This document shows positions 15,111 through 23,221 of a stretch of 64,000 bases of DNA, piece by piece. The notes under the pieces are model-generated. The model was not told the DNA's origin, made no database searches, and saw only the letters and a list, made by a program, of their open reading frames with translations. Numbering within the stretch: the first letter of the stretch is position 1; each line of letters begins with the position of its first letter. This DNA is from CAYVFC01 sp964450715 (lineage in GTDB: Bacteria; Myxococcota_A; Polyangia; Polyangiales; JAFGIB01): the NCBI GenBank assembly GCA_964450715.1, contig CAYVFC010000006.1:40523-104522 (forward strand), read 5' to 3'. A program made the position numbers and the translations under genes.

Positions 15111-17266
15111 TCCGCCGTCGGGCACCCGACCTCGACCGTGATCTCCTCTGCGGAAGCCGCCGTGTCGCACGCGGCTGGACAGAAAACGACGGTGTCCGAT
15201 CCCTGCAAGTACCAGCCGGAGTAATCGTAGCAGTCCGGATCCCAGTTTAACGGCGCTCCATCGACGAAAATCACCATCAGCGACGGGTCCAAGATATCCA
15301 TGACAGGTCCTGGCAAGACGACCGTGCAGGTATCACCTATCGGGCCGGTCGGGAGGACCGGGAGGCTCATCGGCTCGCAAGTGCCGGCCGGATCCGGGGG
15401 AAACGGTACCCCTCCGTCCATGGACGGAGGAGGGGCGCCGTCCGTGGACGTTCCGCCGGACCCGGAGCCCGGATGATAGCTCTGCTCCATGTCGGGCAGG
15501 AACTGGTTCAGCGGATGCCAGCTGCAATCGCAGTCGCCCCGGTTGCCGCTGCTCGACGAGGAGCAGTCCAGCTCCCCCACCACCCAGACCATGTCGTCCG
15601 AACCGGCGCCGCCGGGTACGTTGATGTCCTGTACGCTGCCGTCGGGGAAGATGATGAACACTTTGGCTTCCGAGCCGTCGAAGCCCGGGCTTCCGCTGTA
15701 GTTGTTCACCGAGTAGCGGTAGATCCCGGGCACGCACCTGGATATCGACGTGATCTCCGGCCCGAAGCTGGTGGTGTCGTCCGTATCCAGGTAGGCCCAG
15801 GGAGCAGAGTCCATGCTGCCCCCATCGCCGAAGTAGACGTGGAAGCGCTCCTCGCAGTACCCGTCAACCGGGTCGCAGGGCCCGGTCAGATGGGCGTCCA
15901 GGTCCTCTGGGCTTGCACCCCAGGTGAGCGAGGCCTGGAAGACCGGGGGCGAGATGGTCAGCGAGACATCGAGCCGCTCGCAATCCGGGCTGCCGCAAGA
16001 GGCGGCGTTGCCGGGAGTGGATACCGATTCAGGGCCGGCCACGCCGCCGGAAAACGAGGCCGACACCTCTACCTCGGCGTTGCGCTTCACGTCCATGCAG
16101 GCGCAGCCGTTGGACTCGGTGTACCCGTAGCTCATGCTCTTGTGGTCCACGCCCTTGACCTGGACGGAAACGCCGACCGCCGGATCGCCCGAGATGGTAT
16201 TGACGCACAGCTCGACGCAGGTGCTCTCCATCACCTCGGCCATGCTCCACCAGCCACCTCCGGTGATGGTTCCCTCGCACACGCCGTCGCCGCAGCCGCT
16301 CAGCGTGCCCTGCCGCATCCAGCGCGCGCTCCGCTCGTCCAGGCGCCAGAGCGCGATCTCGTCCGGCGCGGCTCCGGTCACCGGAATCTCGACATTGATA
16401 TCCGTTTCCGAGCCGGTTTCGATCTCGTCGCCCGAGTCATCGACCAGCTGCAGCGCCATGGCGCCGAAGCCTTCCAGCTTTTCCTTGTCGCTGGTGAGGA
16501 AGTCCCCCGGAAACGCGGGCAGGTCCGCATCGTTGTCCGGGTCGAGCACGGAGAGGCTGACGGTGACCGAGCCCGAGGCGTCCAGCACCCCGGAGCCGAA
16601 ATCGGCCTTGGCGCCGTCACCCGATACAGTGCCGCCCGAATCGACGACGATACGGGACTGGGCCGTGTGCGGGAGCAGCGTGACGTCGAGGTGCGTGCTG
16701 ACCCCGGTTCGCGCGGTGACCGTCCGCTTGTTCTTGGCGTAGCCCTCGGCTCTGATATCCAGCACCGAGTCGATCTCGGCCGGAACGTTCGCCACCGAGA
16801 AGAAGCCCTGCTCGTTGGTCGACACCGTTCGGCCTGCCAGAGCGATCTTGGCGCCGCCCACGCCCGACTGGCTCTTGGCATCCACGATCTTGCCCATCAC
16901 GATGCCTTCGCCCCCGTCGTTCGGCACGCAATCCGAGCCCTCGGGGTGAAACCCGGGACCGCACTCGGGGCCGGCGCAGTCCGGACCGTCGCAGTCACCG
17001 GGTCCGAGGCAGAAATTGGTAGTGCCGCAGGTCAGCCCCGGATCGCACGGATCCTCGCCCATCTCCTCTCTGCAGGGCGCGCCGCGCTCTCCTCGTTCGG
17101 GAACCACGCAGATATTATCCTCGTTGCAGACCAGATAATCCTCGTCGCACGTGCCGTCCTCGTGGCAGGGGCCTCGCTCCTCCCCTTCCCCCGGATCCCC
17201 GCCCACGCAAGCGGCGGCGAACAAGAACGAAACGAGGAAAACCACGCAGCTTCGAAAAAGCGTCAT
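15107..17266 (-). CDS. Cys-rich surface lipoprotein with carboxypeptidase-regulatory-like domain
   Basis: The 719-residue precursor has a signal ending in FAAAC, a lipobox, so it is probably a lipoprotein anchored at Cys20. Residues 30-120 are Cys-rich (CHEDGTCDEDYLVCNEDNIC and similar). Then comes GIVMGKIVDAKSQSGVGGAK..., a carboxypeptidase-regulatory-like beta domain. A later part contains HVYFGDGGSMDSAPWAYLD and RYSVNNYSGSPG, which resemble the YfaP-like family found in Myxococcota surface proteins. The C-terminus is Gly/Ser/Pro-rich with further cysteines. No enzyme motif was found. The gene is divergent from 17455-18081 and convergent with the glycosyltransferase gene. Confidence 0.78.
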   Translation of the reverse strand: MTLFRSCVVFLVSFLFAAACVGGDPGEGEERGPCHEDGTCDEDYLVCNEDNICVVPERGERGAPCREEMGEDPCDPGLTCGTTNFCLGPGDCDGPDCAGPECGPGFHPEGSDCVPNDGGEGIVMGKIVDAKSQSGVGGAKIALAGRTVSTNEQGFFSVANVPAEIDSVLDIRAEGYAKNKRTVTARTGVSTHLDVTLLPHTAQSRIVVDSGGTVSGDGAKADFGSGVLDASGSVTVSLSVLDPDNDADLPAFPGDFLTSDKEKLEGFGAMALQLVDDSGDEIETGSETDINVEIPVTGAAPDEIALWRLDERSARWMRQGTLSGCGDGVCEGTITGGGWWSMAEVMESTCVELCVNTISGDPAVGVSVQVKGVDHKSMSYGYTESNGCACMDVKRNAEVEVSASFSGGVAGPESVSTPGNAASCGSPDCERLDVSLTISPPVFQASLTWGASPEDLDAHLTGPCDPVDGYCEERFHVYFGDGGSMDSAPWAYLDTDDTTSFGPEITSISRCVPGIYRYSVNNYSGSPGFDGSEAKVFIIFPDGSVQDINVPGGAGSDDMVWVVGELDCSSSSSGNRGDCDCSWHPLNQFLPDMEQSYHPGSGSGGTSTDGAPPPSMDGGVPFPPDPAGTCEPMSLPVLPTGPIGDTCTVVLPGPVMDILDPSLMVIFVDGAPLNWDPDCYDYSGWYLQGSDTVVFCPAACDTAASAEEITVEVGCPTAD

Positions 17267-17334
17267 ACTCGCACCCTTTTCCCGGCTCTATAGTTCTCGC
17301 ACAATCATAAAATCATACCGCTACTGCTTAAATG

Positions 17335-17363
17335 TTGTCTACACATTCGCCCGGTCGTATATT
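17335..17363 (+). promoter_or_regulatory. Probable sigma-70-type promoter
   Basis: TTGTCT (17335-17340) and TATATT (17358-17363) are separated by exactly 17 bases in an AT-rich part of the divergent intergenic region. The sites lie about 90 bases upstream of the ATG at 17455, leaving a long leader. The match is to consensus only; no start site is known. Confidence 0.5.
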
Positions 17364-17454
17364 TTAGAGGCTTCTACCCCGGGCTGCTCTCCGATATGAG
17401 TGGCGCCAAAGCCGGAACGAGCCCGGCAAACCGTCGGCGAAAGGAGCTCCTCAA

Positions 17455-18081
17455 ATGCATCCGGAAATTGCGTCGGAGATCCGGCGCCCGAGCCTGTCTC
17501 GCGCCCCTTTAACCTTTTTCTACGCTCTTCTGTTATGTCTATGCGCTTCCAGCGCTGCCGCGCAGATCAATCGTCCCGGAGCGCACCCGCAGTACGTGGT
17601 CGAGCTCGAGCCGCACGGTCTGATCCAGTGGGACGTCGAGCCCTGGGACGACGAAGGCCTGGGACTCGGATTCCGGGCCTCCATCCCTGTCATGCAGAAC
17701 GGGCCGGTCAAGACCATCAACAACTCTTTCGCGATAGGCTTCGGCATCGACTGGGCCCACTCGGGCGACAATTGCTGGGGCTATAACTACCGCCCCTACG
17801 ACCCCCGCATCCGCTTCGAGGGCGACTGCGACGCGGATAACATCTTGTTTCCAGTAGTAGCTCAGTGGAACTTCTTCTTCACGCCAGCAGTGAGCGCCTT
17901 TGCCGAGCTGGGGCTGGCCATCGTCTACGAGACCTGGGACTGGGGTCTGGCGGACGACGACGATATCGACGTCGAACCGGTCTTCCTGCTTGGTCCGCGT
18001 TTCATCCTGGGAGACATGATCGCCATCCCCATCCGCATCGGCTGGCCCTATCTGTCGGTCGGCGTCTCCTTCTTGATTTAG
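17455..18081 (+). CDS. Small outer-membrane beta-barrel-like protein
   Basis: The 208-residue precursor has a Sec signal peptide (FFYALLLCLCASSAAAQ). The mature part has strands with alternating hydrophobic residues, such as GLGLGFRASIPVM, NSFAIGFGIDW, ILFPVVAQWNFFFTPAVSAFAELGL and PYLSVGVSFLI, and ends in an aliphatic residue. This pattern fits an eight-stranded outer-membrane barrel, similar to conserved hypothetical proteins of Myxococcota. Aspartate-rich loops (DDEGL, LADDDDIDVE) could bind cations. AAAGGAG precedes the ATG. No enzymatic motif is present. It appears to be a single-gene unit behind the promoter at 17335-17363. Confidence 0.72.
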   Translation: MHPEIASEIRRPSLSRAPLTFFYALLLCLCASSAAAQINRPGAHPQYVVELEPHGLIQWDVEPWDDEGLGLGFRASIPVMQNGPVKTINNSFAIGFGIDWAHSGDNCWGYNYRPYDPRIRFEGDCDADNILFPVVAQWNFFFTPAVSAFAELGLAIVYETWDWGLADDDDIDVEPVFLLGPRFILGDMIAIPIRIGWPYLSVGVSFLI

Positions 18082-18268
18082 ACTCTAGTTTCATCCCCCT
18101 GCAGTCGTCTTTCGGGCGGAGCGACCCCGCGCGCGCCGCGCGTTCATGGGAAATTGGTCCAGAACGGAGAAGTCCGGTATATTTTTCCCAGCGTGACACC
18201 TCGTCCTCGGGAGGACCTGGGCGTTTCCCCCGGTTTTTTGCCGGCCGCGCGATCGGAGGCCGTTCAGC

Positions 18269-18955
18269 GTGTACCAGCGGTGCGAAAAGCATAACCTGGC
18301 CGCAGGACCTGACGGCAAGTGCGCCCTGTGCCGGCGTACGGTTCCGCCCGCATTCACGAGTATCGAAATCGAGGAATCGGGTTGGATGAGTTGGGGTATC
18401 ACCGTGCTGCTCGGCCTCGCTACAGTGGTGGCCATCGGGTTAACGGTCTGGTGGGTCAGGAGCCCGGACCAGTCTCCGCTCAATCCGAGCTACCTCCAGC
18501 ACGACTCGGCGCTCAGGGGCATGTCCCCCAACTACGCGTCAGAAGCCAAAAAGGCGGACGCCGCCATGGCCGGAGGCAGCGAGGCCGCCGCGAAAGTAGC
18601 AGCCCACAGCTCTACCGACGGCCGGACGGAAGCCGCGGAGCCCGAGCTGCTGACGGAAGCGGAAAAGGCCCGCCGCGAGATTCCCATCGTGATGTACGTC
18701 ACCTCCGAGTGCCCCATCAGCGGGCAGGCTCGCGCGTACATGAAGCGCATGAAGTACGAATTCGAGGAGCGCGACATCGACACCGACGCCAAGGCGCTCG
18801 CCCGCGCGGAAAAGATCAACCCCTCTCTGTCGACCCCGACCTTCGAGATAGGCAGCGAGGTGCTGCTCGGCTTCGGCGAAAAGAAGCTGCAGGAAGCCAT
18901 CGATCGCGCCGTAGCGGCCAAGGACAAGAAGGGCCGTCGACCTCGCCGCAAGTAG
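18269..18955 (+). CDS. Membrane-anchored glutaredoxin-like protein with N-terminal zinc-ribbon-like motif
   Basis: Starting at GTG 18269, the 228-residue protein has a CxxH/CxxC-like N-terminus (CEKHNLAAGPDGKCALC). One transmembrane helix (WGITVLLGLATVVAIGLTVWWV) follows, then an Ala/Glu-rich linker and a C-terminal glutaredoxin fold (IPIVMYVTSECPISGQARAYMK, then STPTFEIGSEVLLGF). The active site is CPIS, with a single cysteine. The TP segment before the beta-hairpin is the conserved cis-Pro. Monothiol glutaredoxins handle mixed disulfides or iron-sulfur clusters; here the N-terminal ribbon and membrane tether suggest a different, envelope-associated role. Which side of the membrane the domain faces is unclear. 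GATCGGAGG lies before the GTG. Confidence 0.75.
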   Translation: MYQRCEKHNLAAGPDGKCALCRRTVPPAFTSIEIEESGWMSWGITVLLGLATVVAIGLTVWWVRSPDQSPLNPSYLQHDSALRGMSPNYASEAKKADAAMAGGSEAAAKVAAHSSTDGRTEAAEPELLTEAEKARREIPIVMYVTSECPISGQARAYMKRMKYEFEERDIDTDAKALARAEKINPSLSTPTFEIGSEVLLGFGEKKLQEAIDRAVAAKDKKGRRPRRK

Positions 18956-19036
18956 AGCCGGGGGTTGTCGGCCACGTCGCTCGCCGCGCGAAGCGGCGGG
19001 GCGCCATATCCGATGACATCGCCTTTCGCGCGTGTC

Positions 19037-19049
19037 ATGTTCAGAACAT
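19037..19049. promoter_or_regulatory. Short palindrome upstream of proBA
   Basis: ATGTTC-A-GAACAT is a perfect 6-base inverted repeat 93 bases before the proB start. It could be an operator, and its GTTCAG core resembles part of the LexA box described for Myxococcus. A 12-base match is weak evidence. Confidence 0.25.
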
Positions 19050-19142
19050 AGCGAGAGTGGGCGAGGTGAGATACCGGGGCCGGCCGAGGGCTGACAGAAA
19101 CGACGACGGCGGCTCTCCGGTCCAGGCGAGCTTGGAGAGAAC

Positions 19143-20312
19143 GTGAGCGCGGACCTGGAAAAGAAAGCTGCGGGGTTCCGCGGCCGGCTGAAGAAGAGCA
19201 GACGGATCGTCATCAAGCTCGGCACCAGCGTGGTCACCCACGCCGGCGGCGGGCTGGCCATGGGCAGGCTGCACGGAATCATAGAGGACATCGCCGAGAT
19301 CCGCCGCCGCGGCTGTCAGGTGATCCTGGTATCGTCGGGCGCGCTGGGCCTGGGTGCAGGCAGGCTGGCGGCCGCTCCGCACCTGCTGCGGGAAAAGCAG
19401 GCCTGTACGGCCGTGGGGCAGGTGCTGCTGATGAGCGTCTACGAGCAGGCCTTCCAACGGCTGGGAACGCCGGTGGGGCAGGTGCTGCTGACCGAGGACG
19501 ACTTCACCCATCGCACGCGCTACCTCAACCTGCGCAACACCTTCAACGCGCTGCTGGAAATGGGCGTGCTCCCGGTGGTCAACGAAAACGACCCGGTCTC
19601 CACCGCCGAGCTGGAGGTCACCTCGGCCCGCTGCCGGGTGTTCGGCGACAACGACCGGCTGTCGGCCCTGGTGATGAGCAAGATGGACGCCGAGGCGCTG
19701 CTGGTGCTCTCGGACGTGGAGGGGGTCTATGCGCCGCCCGGTCCTCGCAAGGGCGGCGTGCTGATCCAGGAGGTAGACGGCGGGGCGACCGCCGCCTGGA
19801 CCCGCGCGGCCTGCGAGCGGGGCGGGCTCGGTCGCGGCGGAATGGAGAGCAAGCTGCAGGCCATGCGCATCTGCACCGATTCGGGGGGTATCGCGCTGAT
19901 AGCAAATGGAAAGAAACCCGGCATCTTGCTCGAGCTGTTCGACGGCCGAAACCTGGGCACCATCTTCATCCCCCGGCGGCGTCTCTCCGGACGCAAGCGC
20001 TGGATCGCCTTTGCCAGCGAGGCGGCGGGGAGGGTCACGGTAACGCCGGGCGCGCGCCAGGCCCTGGAAGAACGCGGGGCCAGCCTGCTTTTCGCCGGCG
20101 TGGTGGAGATCCAGGGAGAGTTCACCCGGGGAGACGTCCTCTCCGTCGCCGACGAGGACGGCGAGGAGTTCGCCCGCGGCATCTCGAACCACGAGAGCGG
20201 GACCGCGCGGCGGCTGATCGGCAAGCACACCCGAGCGGTGACCCGGCTCACCCACGAGCCGAACTTCGACGCCTTCGTCACCCGGGACAACCTTGTATTG
20301 CTCAAGGGGTGA
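19143..20312 (+). CDS. proB: Glutamate 5-kinase
   Basis: The 389-residue protein has the amino acid kinase core, with RRIVIKLGTSVVTH at the N-terminus, LVSSGALGLGAG, and VVNENDPVSTAE plus FGDNDRLSALV, as in ProB. A C-terminal PUA domain follows (about residues 295-389, GRVTVTPGARQAL...). It phosphorylates L-glutamate to gamma-glutamyl phosphate, the first step of proline synthesis. The start is GTG, with GGAGAG 4 bases before. proA begins 12 bases after the stop, so the two are co-transcribed. Proline feedback normally acts on the kinase domain. A small insertion after VEGVYAPPGPRKGG is within normal variation. Confidence 0.96.
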   Translation: MSADLEKKAAGFRGRLKKSRRIVIKLGTSVVTHAGGGLAMGRLHGIIEDIAEIRRRGCQVILVSSGALGLGAGRLAAAPHLLREKQACTAVGQVLLMSVYEQAFQRLGTPVGQVLLTEDDFTHRTRYLNLRNTFNALLEMGVLPVVNENDPVSTAELEVTSARCRVFGDNDRLSALVMSKMDAEALLVLSDVEGVYAPPGPRKGGVLIQEVDGGATAAWTRAACERGGLGRGGMESKLQAMRICTDSGGIALIANGKKPGILLELFDGRNLGTIFIPRRRLSGRKRWIAFASEAAGRVTVTPGARQALEERGASLLFAGVVEIQGEFTRGDVLSVADEDGEEFARGISNHESGTARRLIGKHTRAVTRLTHEPNFDAFVTRDNLVLLKG

Positions 20313-20324
20313 AGCGAGAAAACG

Positions 20325-21635
20325 ATGACCGCTGAACACGCGAACGTACACGAGCTAGCCTCCCGAGCCCGACAGGCCTTTCTTGAGCTACTGGGCCGTT
20401 CGGGCGAGGAGCGGAACCGGGCGCTGAGCGAGACGGCGGCCGAGCTGGAGCGACGCGCCGATCGGATAGTTGAAGCAAACCAGCGCGATCTGGAGGCGGC
20501 CGACCGCATGGTGCAGGCGGGAAACCTCTCGCCCGCGCTGCGCGCCCGGCTGGTCTTCGACCGGAAAAAGCTGGCGGCGACGCTCACCGCCGTGCAGAGC
20601 GTGATCCGGCTTCCCGACCCGAGCGGTCGCGTGCTCTGGCGCATGGAGCTCGACCGGGGTCTGTTGCTCGAGCGCAGGAGCTGTCCGCTGGGCGTGATCG
20701 GGGTGATCTTCGAATCGCGCCCCGAGGTGGTGGTCCAGGTGTCGAGCCTGCTATTGAAAGCGGGCAACGCCGGCATCCTCAAGGGCGGCAGCGAAGCGCT
20801 TCACACCAACGCCGCCCTGATGGAGGCCATCCGCGAGGGGCTCAGGCGCTCGGGCAGCGTACCGATCGATTCGCTGCAGCTGGTAGACACCCGCGAGGAG
20901 GTGCGCGCGTTGCTCGACGAGCACGAGACGGTCGACTTGCTCATCCCGCGCGGTAGCGGCGAGCTGGTCAGGCAGATCCAGGCCGGCACGCGCATCCCGG
21001 TGCTCGGCCACGCCGAGGGCATCTGTCACGTCTATATCCACGAGAAGGCGGACCGCGAAGCCGCCCTGCGGGTGGCGGTGGACTCCAAGACCGACTACCC
21101 GGCGGTGTGCAACGCGGCCGAGACCCTGCTGGTGGACGCGGCGGTAGCTCCCGAGCTGCTGGCCGAGCTGGTAGCGGAGCTCGAGAAGCGATCGGTGGAG
21201 ATCCGGGCTTGCGAAGGGTCCCGGGCGCTGCTTCCCGCCCTGGCTTCGGCCCCGCTACCGGACTGGAGCGCCGAGTACCTGGACCTGGTGGTGAACCTCA
21301 AGCTGGTAGACGACCTGCGGCAGGCGGTGGCCCACATCAACCGTTACGGCTCTCACCACACCGACGCTATCGTCACCGAGGACCGGTCAGCGGCCGATCA
21401 CTTCTGCCGCTACGTGGACTCCTCCAGCGTGATGGTCAACGCCTCCACCCGCTTCGCCGACGGCTTTCGCTACGGGCTGGGCGCCGAGATCGGCATCAGC
21501 ACCAACAAGATACACGCGCGCGGGCCGGTGGGGCTGGAGGGTATCGTCACCTACAAGTACGAGCTGCGGGGAGAGGGCCAGGTAGTGAGCGAGTATTCCT
21601 CAGGTAAACGCTCGTTTACCCATCGCTCGACGTAG
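20325..21635 (+). CDS. proA: Gamma-glutamyl phosphate reductase
   Basis: The 436 residues match ProA throughout: RSCPLGVIGVIFESRPEVV, LKGGSEALHTN, LIPRGSGELV, then YPAVCNAAETLLVD with the catalytic Cys, and SSSVMVNASTRFADGF... near the C-terminus. It reduces gamma-glutamyl phosphate to glutamate 5-semialdehyde with NADPH. It follows proB by 12 bases. Its 3' end overlaps the convergent NfeD gene by 20 bases, so there is no space for a separate terminator between them. Length is normal for the family (about 415-430). Confidence 0.96.
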   Translation: MTAEHANVHELASRARQAFLELLGRSGEERNRALSETAAELERRADRIVEANQRDLEAADRMVQAGNLSPALRARLVFDRKKLAATLTAVQSVIRLPDPSGRVLWRMELDRGLLLERRSCPLGVIGVIFESRPEVVVQVSSLLLKAGNAGILKGGSEALHTNAALMEAIREGLRRSGSVPIDSLQLVDTREEVRALLDEHETVDLLIPRGSGELVRQIQAGTRIPVLGHAEGICHVYIHEKADREAALRVAVDSKTDYPAVCNAAETLLVDAAVAPELLAELVAELEKRSVEIRACEGSRALLPALASAPLPDWSAEYLDLVVNLKLVDDLRQAVAHINRYGSHHTDAIVTEDRSAADHFCRYVDSSSVMVNASTRFADGFRYGLGAEIGISTNKIHARGPVGLEGIVTYKYELRGEGQVVSEYSSGKRSFTHRST

Positions 21636-22074
21636 AAGCGGTCCCCTCCCCTTCCCGATCCTTCTCGCCTTCGTCCTCGGGCGTCACGAAGAGGATCAGC
21701 CCGTGCATCCCGCTGATGCGCACCGCCTCGCCCTTCTCCACCGGCCGGGCCTCCCCGGTCAGCTCCGCGCGCCAGATCTCCCCGCGCACGTCCACGTGTC
21801 CGGAGCGATCCAGCCGCTCGCGAGCCACGGCCTGCGCCCCGATCATGGGATTCGTTTCATCGGACTGCTTCCAGTCGTAGGCCTTCCAGACGAAAGGGTA
21901 GAAGACCGCGTCCTTGGCCACCCAGAGCGCGACCAGGCTCCAGATCAGCCAGTCTTCCAGCTCGGTCCAGCGCTGCAGGACCAGCAGCAGTAGCACCACC
22001 ACCGCCAGCCCCGGCAGCTGGAACAGCGCGTACCGGAGTATGATGCTCGGCGAGCAGCGTTCGTCCTTTTTCAT
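21616..22074 (-). CDS. NfeD family membrane protein (short form)
   Basis: This 152-residue protein has two hydrophobic helices (LPGLAVVVLLLLVLQRW and LIWSLVALWVAKDAVFYPF) and a C-terminal OB-fold-like domain. The segment MIGAQAVARERLDRSGHVDVRGEIWRAE is characteristic of NfeDC domains. These short NfeD proteins often work with SPFH/stomatin proteins, but no stomatin gene is adjacent here. The start ATG lies at 22074. It overlaps the end of proA by 20 bases. Confidence 0.82.
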   Translation of the reverse strand: MKKDERCSPSIILRYALFQLPGLAVVVLLLLVLQRWTELEDWLIWSLVALWVAKDAVFYPFVWKAYDWKQSDETNPMIGAQAVARERLDRSGHVDVRGEIWRAELTGEARPVEKGEAVRISGMHGLILFVTPEDEGEKDREGEGTASTSSDG

Positions 22075-22105
22075 GCGATCAACAAGTCATCCCTCGGACG
22101 GGATA

Positions 22106-22129
22106 CCTACCGGTGGCGATACCGGTAGG
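22106..22129. other. Perfect 9-bp hairpin in intergenic DNA
   Basis: CCTACCGGT and ACCGGTAGG flank the six-base loop GGCGAT. It lies between the NfeD start and the diguanylate cyclase stop, about 96 bases downstream of the latter. There is no T tract after the stem on the minus strand, so it is not a typical intrinsic terminator; it may be a processing site or a protein site. Confidence 0.4.
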
Positions 22130-22225
22130 GTCGAGTAAAAAGGCCGGCAACCGTTGTTCGGCTGGCTCAGCCTACCTGCAGGCCTGGCTCGAGTCGATCT
22201 TTTCCTCTTCGCTGGCGTCGCGTAG

Positions 22226-23221
22226 CTACGGTTGCCCGGGTGACGTCTCGGCCACGGCGTTTTGTTCTCCATTTCCCGCTACCACCACTCGGTTGCGACC
22301 GCCGTGCTTCGCCGAGTACAGGGCGCCGTCCGCCGCCGTGAAAAACGCTTCGGCTCCCTGCCCCGATTCCAGAGCCGCTACCCCGATACTTACGGTCACC
22401 GCGATCGACTGAGCCCCCCCCTCGGTCGAGACCGTCACCCGCTCCTCGGCCACCAGAGCACGAAGACGTTCGGCCAGCACCAAAGCGCCTGCGGCGGGCG
22501 TCATGGGAACGATAACGACGAACTCTTCACCTCCGTAACGGGCCGCGAGGTCCACCTTGCGAATCGATCGACCGAGAGAAGAGGCGACGGCCTTTAGCAC
22601 CTCGTCTCCGGCCGCGTGCCCGTAGGTGTCGTTGATGGCCTTGAAGTGATCGAGATCGAGCACCAATAAGCTGAGCGGCTGATGGTAGCGACGCGCGCGT
22701 TCTATCTCGTCCTCGAGCCTCGATTCGAACGCCCTGCGGTTGGCGAGCCGCGTCAGCGGATCCGAAGCCGCGCTCAAGCCGAGCTGCCGATTGAGCTCCT
22801 GCAGCTTCTCGTTCGTTTGGCGCAGCTCATCCATTTGCCTCTTGATACGAAACAACGAACGGACGCGTGCCAACAGCTCCGCTCTATCGATCGGCTTGCG
22901 GAGGCAATCGTCCGCGCCAGCTTCGATCGCGCGTAGCACCTCGTCACGATCCCGCAATACGGTCAATAGCGCGATAGACGCGGCGCAGGTGTTCGGATCG
23001 CCACGCATACGTTTTACGAGCTCGAGCCCGCTACCGTCGGGCAAACGCGCTCCGATCAGAACGACATCGACGGAGCGGTCCGGCGACTGCACGAACCGCA
23101 TCGCCTCCTCCCCATCCGCGACCGACCGGGCGCGGTAGCCCGCCTCGTTTAGCCTGTGAACGATCAACTCCGCCACCAAGGGCTCGGCCTCTACGACGAG
23201 GACTTCACCGTCTATCTTCAT
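22226..23221 (-). CDS. Diguanylate cyclase with degenerate receiver domain (REC-GGDEF)
   Basis: The 331 residues comprise a receiver-like domain (1-122), a coiled coil (125-150) and a GGDEF domain (153-320). GGEEF at 230-234 is an active-site form, so cyclic di-GMP synthesis is likely, and RKVD at 221-224 is an inhibitory I-site. In the receiver, the phosphoryl-acceptor Asp is Gly57 (VVLIGARLP), and the acidic pair is Glu11-Ala12; only Lys109 is kept. Control by Asp phosphorylation is therefore unlikely. The ATG overlaps the stop of the giant kinase by four bases. Either protein-protein contact or kinase-driven Ser/Thr phosphorylation could replace the usual input. Confidence 0.9.
   Translation of the reverse strand: MKIDGEVLVVEAEPLVAELIVHRLNEAGYRARSVADGEEAMRFVQSPDRSVDVVLIGARLPDGSGLELVKRMRGDPNTCAASIALLTVLRDRDEVLRAIEAGADDCLRKPIDRAELLARVRSLFRIKRQMDELRQTNEKLQELNRQLGLSAASDPLTRLANRRAFESRLEDEIERARRYHQPLSLLVLDLDHFKAINDTYGHAAGDEVLKAVASSLGRSIRKVDLAARYGGEEFVVIVPMTPAAGALVLAERLRALVAEERVTVSTEGGAQSIAVTVSIGVAALESGQGAEAFFTAADGALYSAKHGGRNRVVVAGNGEQNAVAETSPGQP

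Noticed and set aside
15473..17293. 606-codon plus-strand open frame opposite the large lipoprotein gene
   Set aside because: High GC makes long antisense frames common. The minus-strand frame has a signal, lipobox and beta domains, while this one has none.
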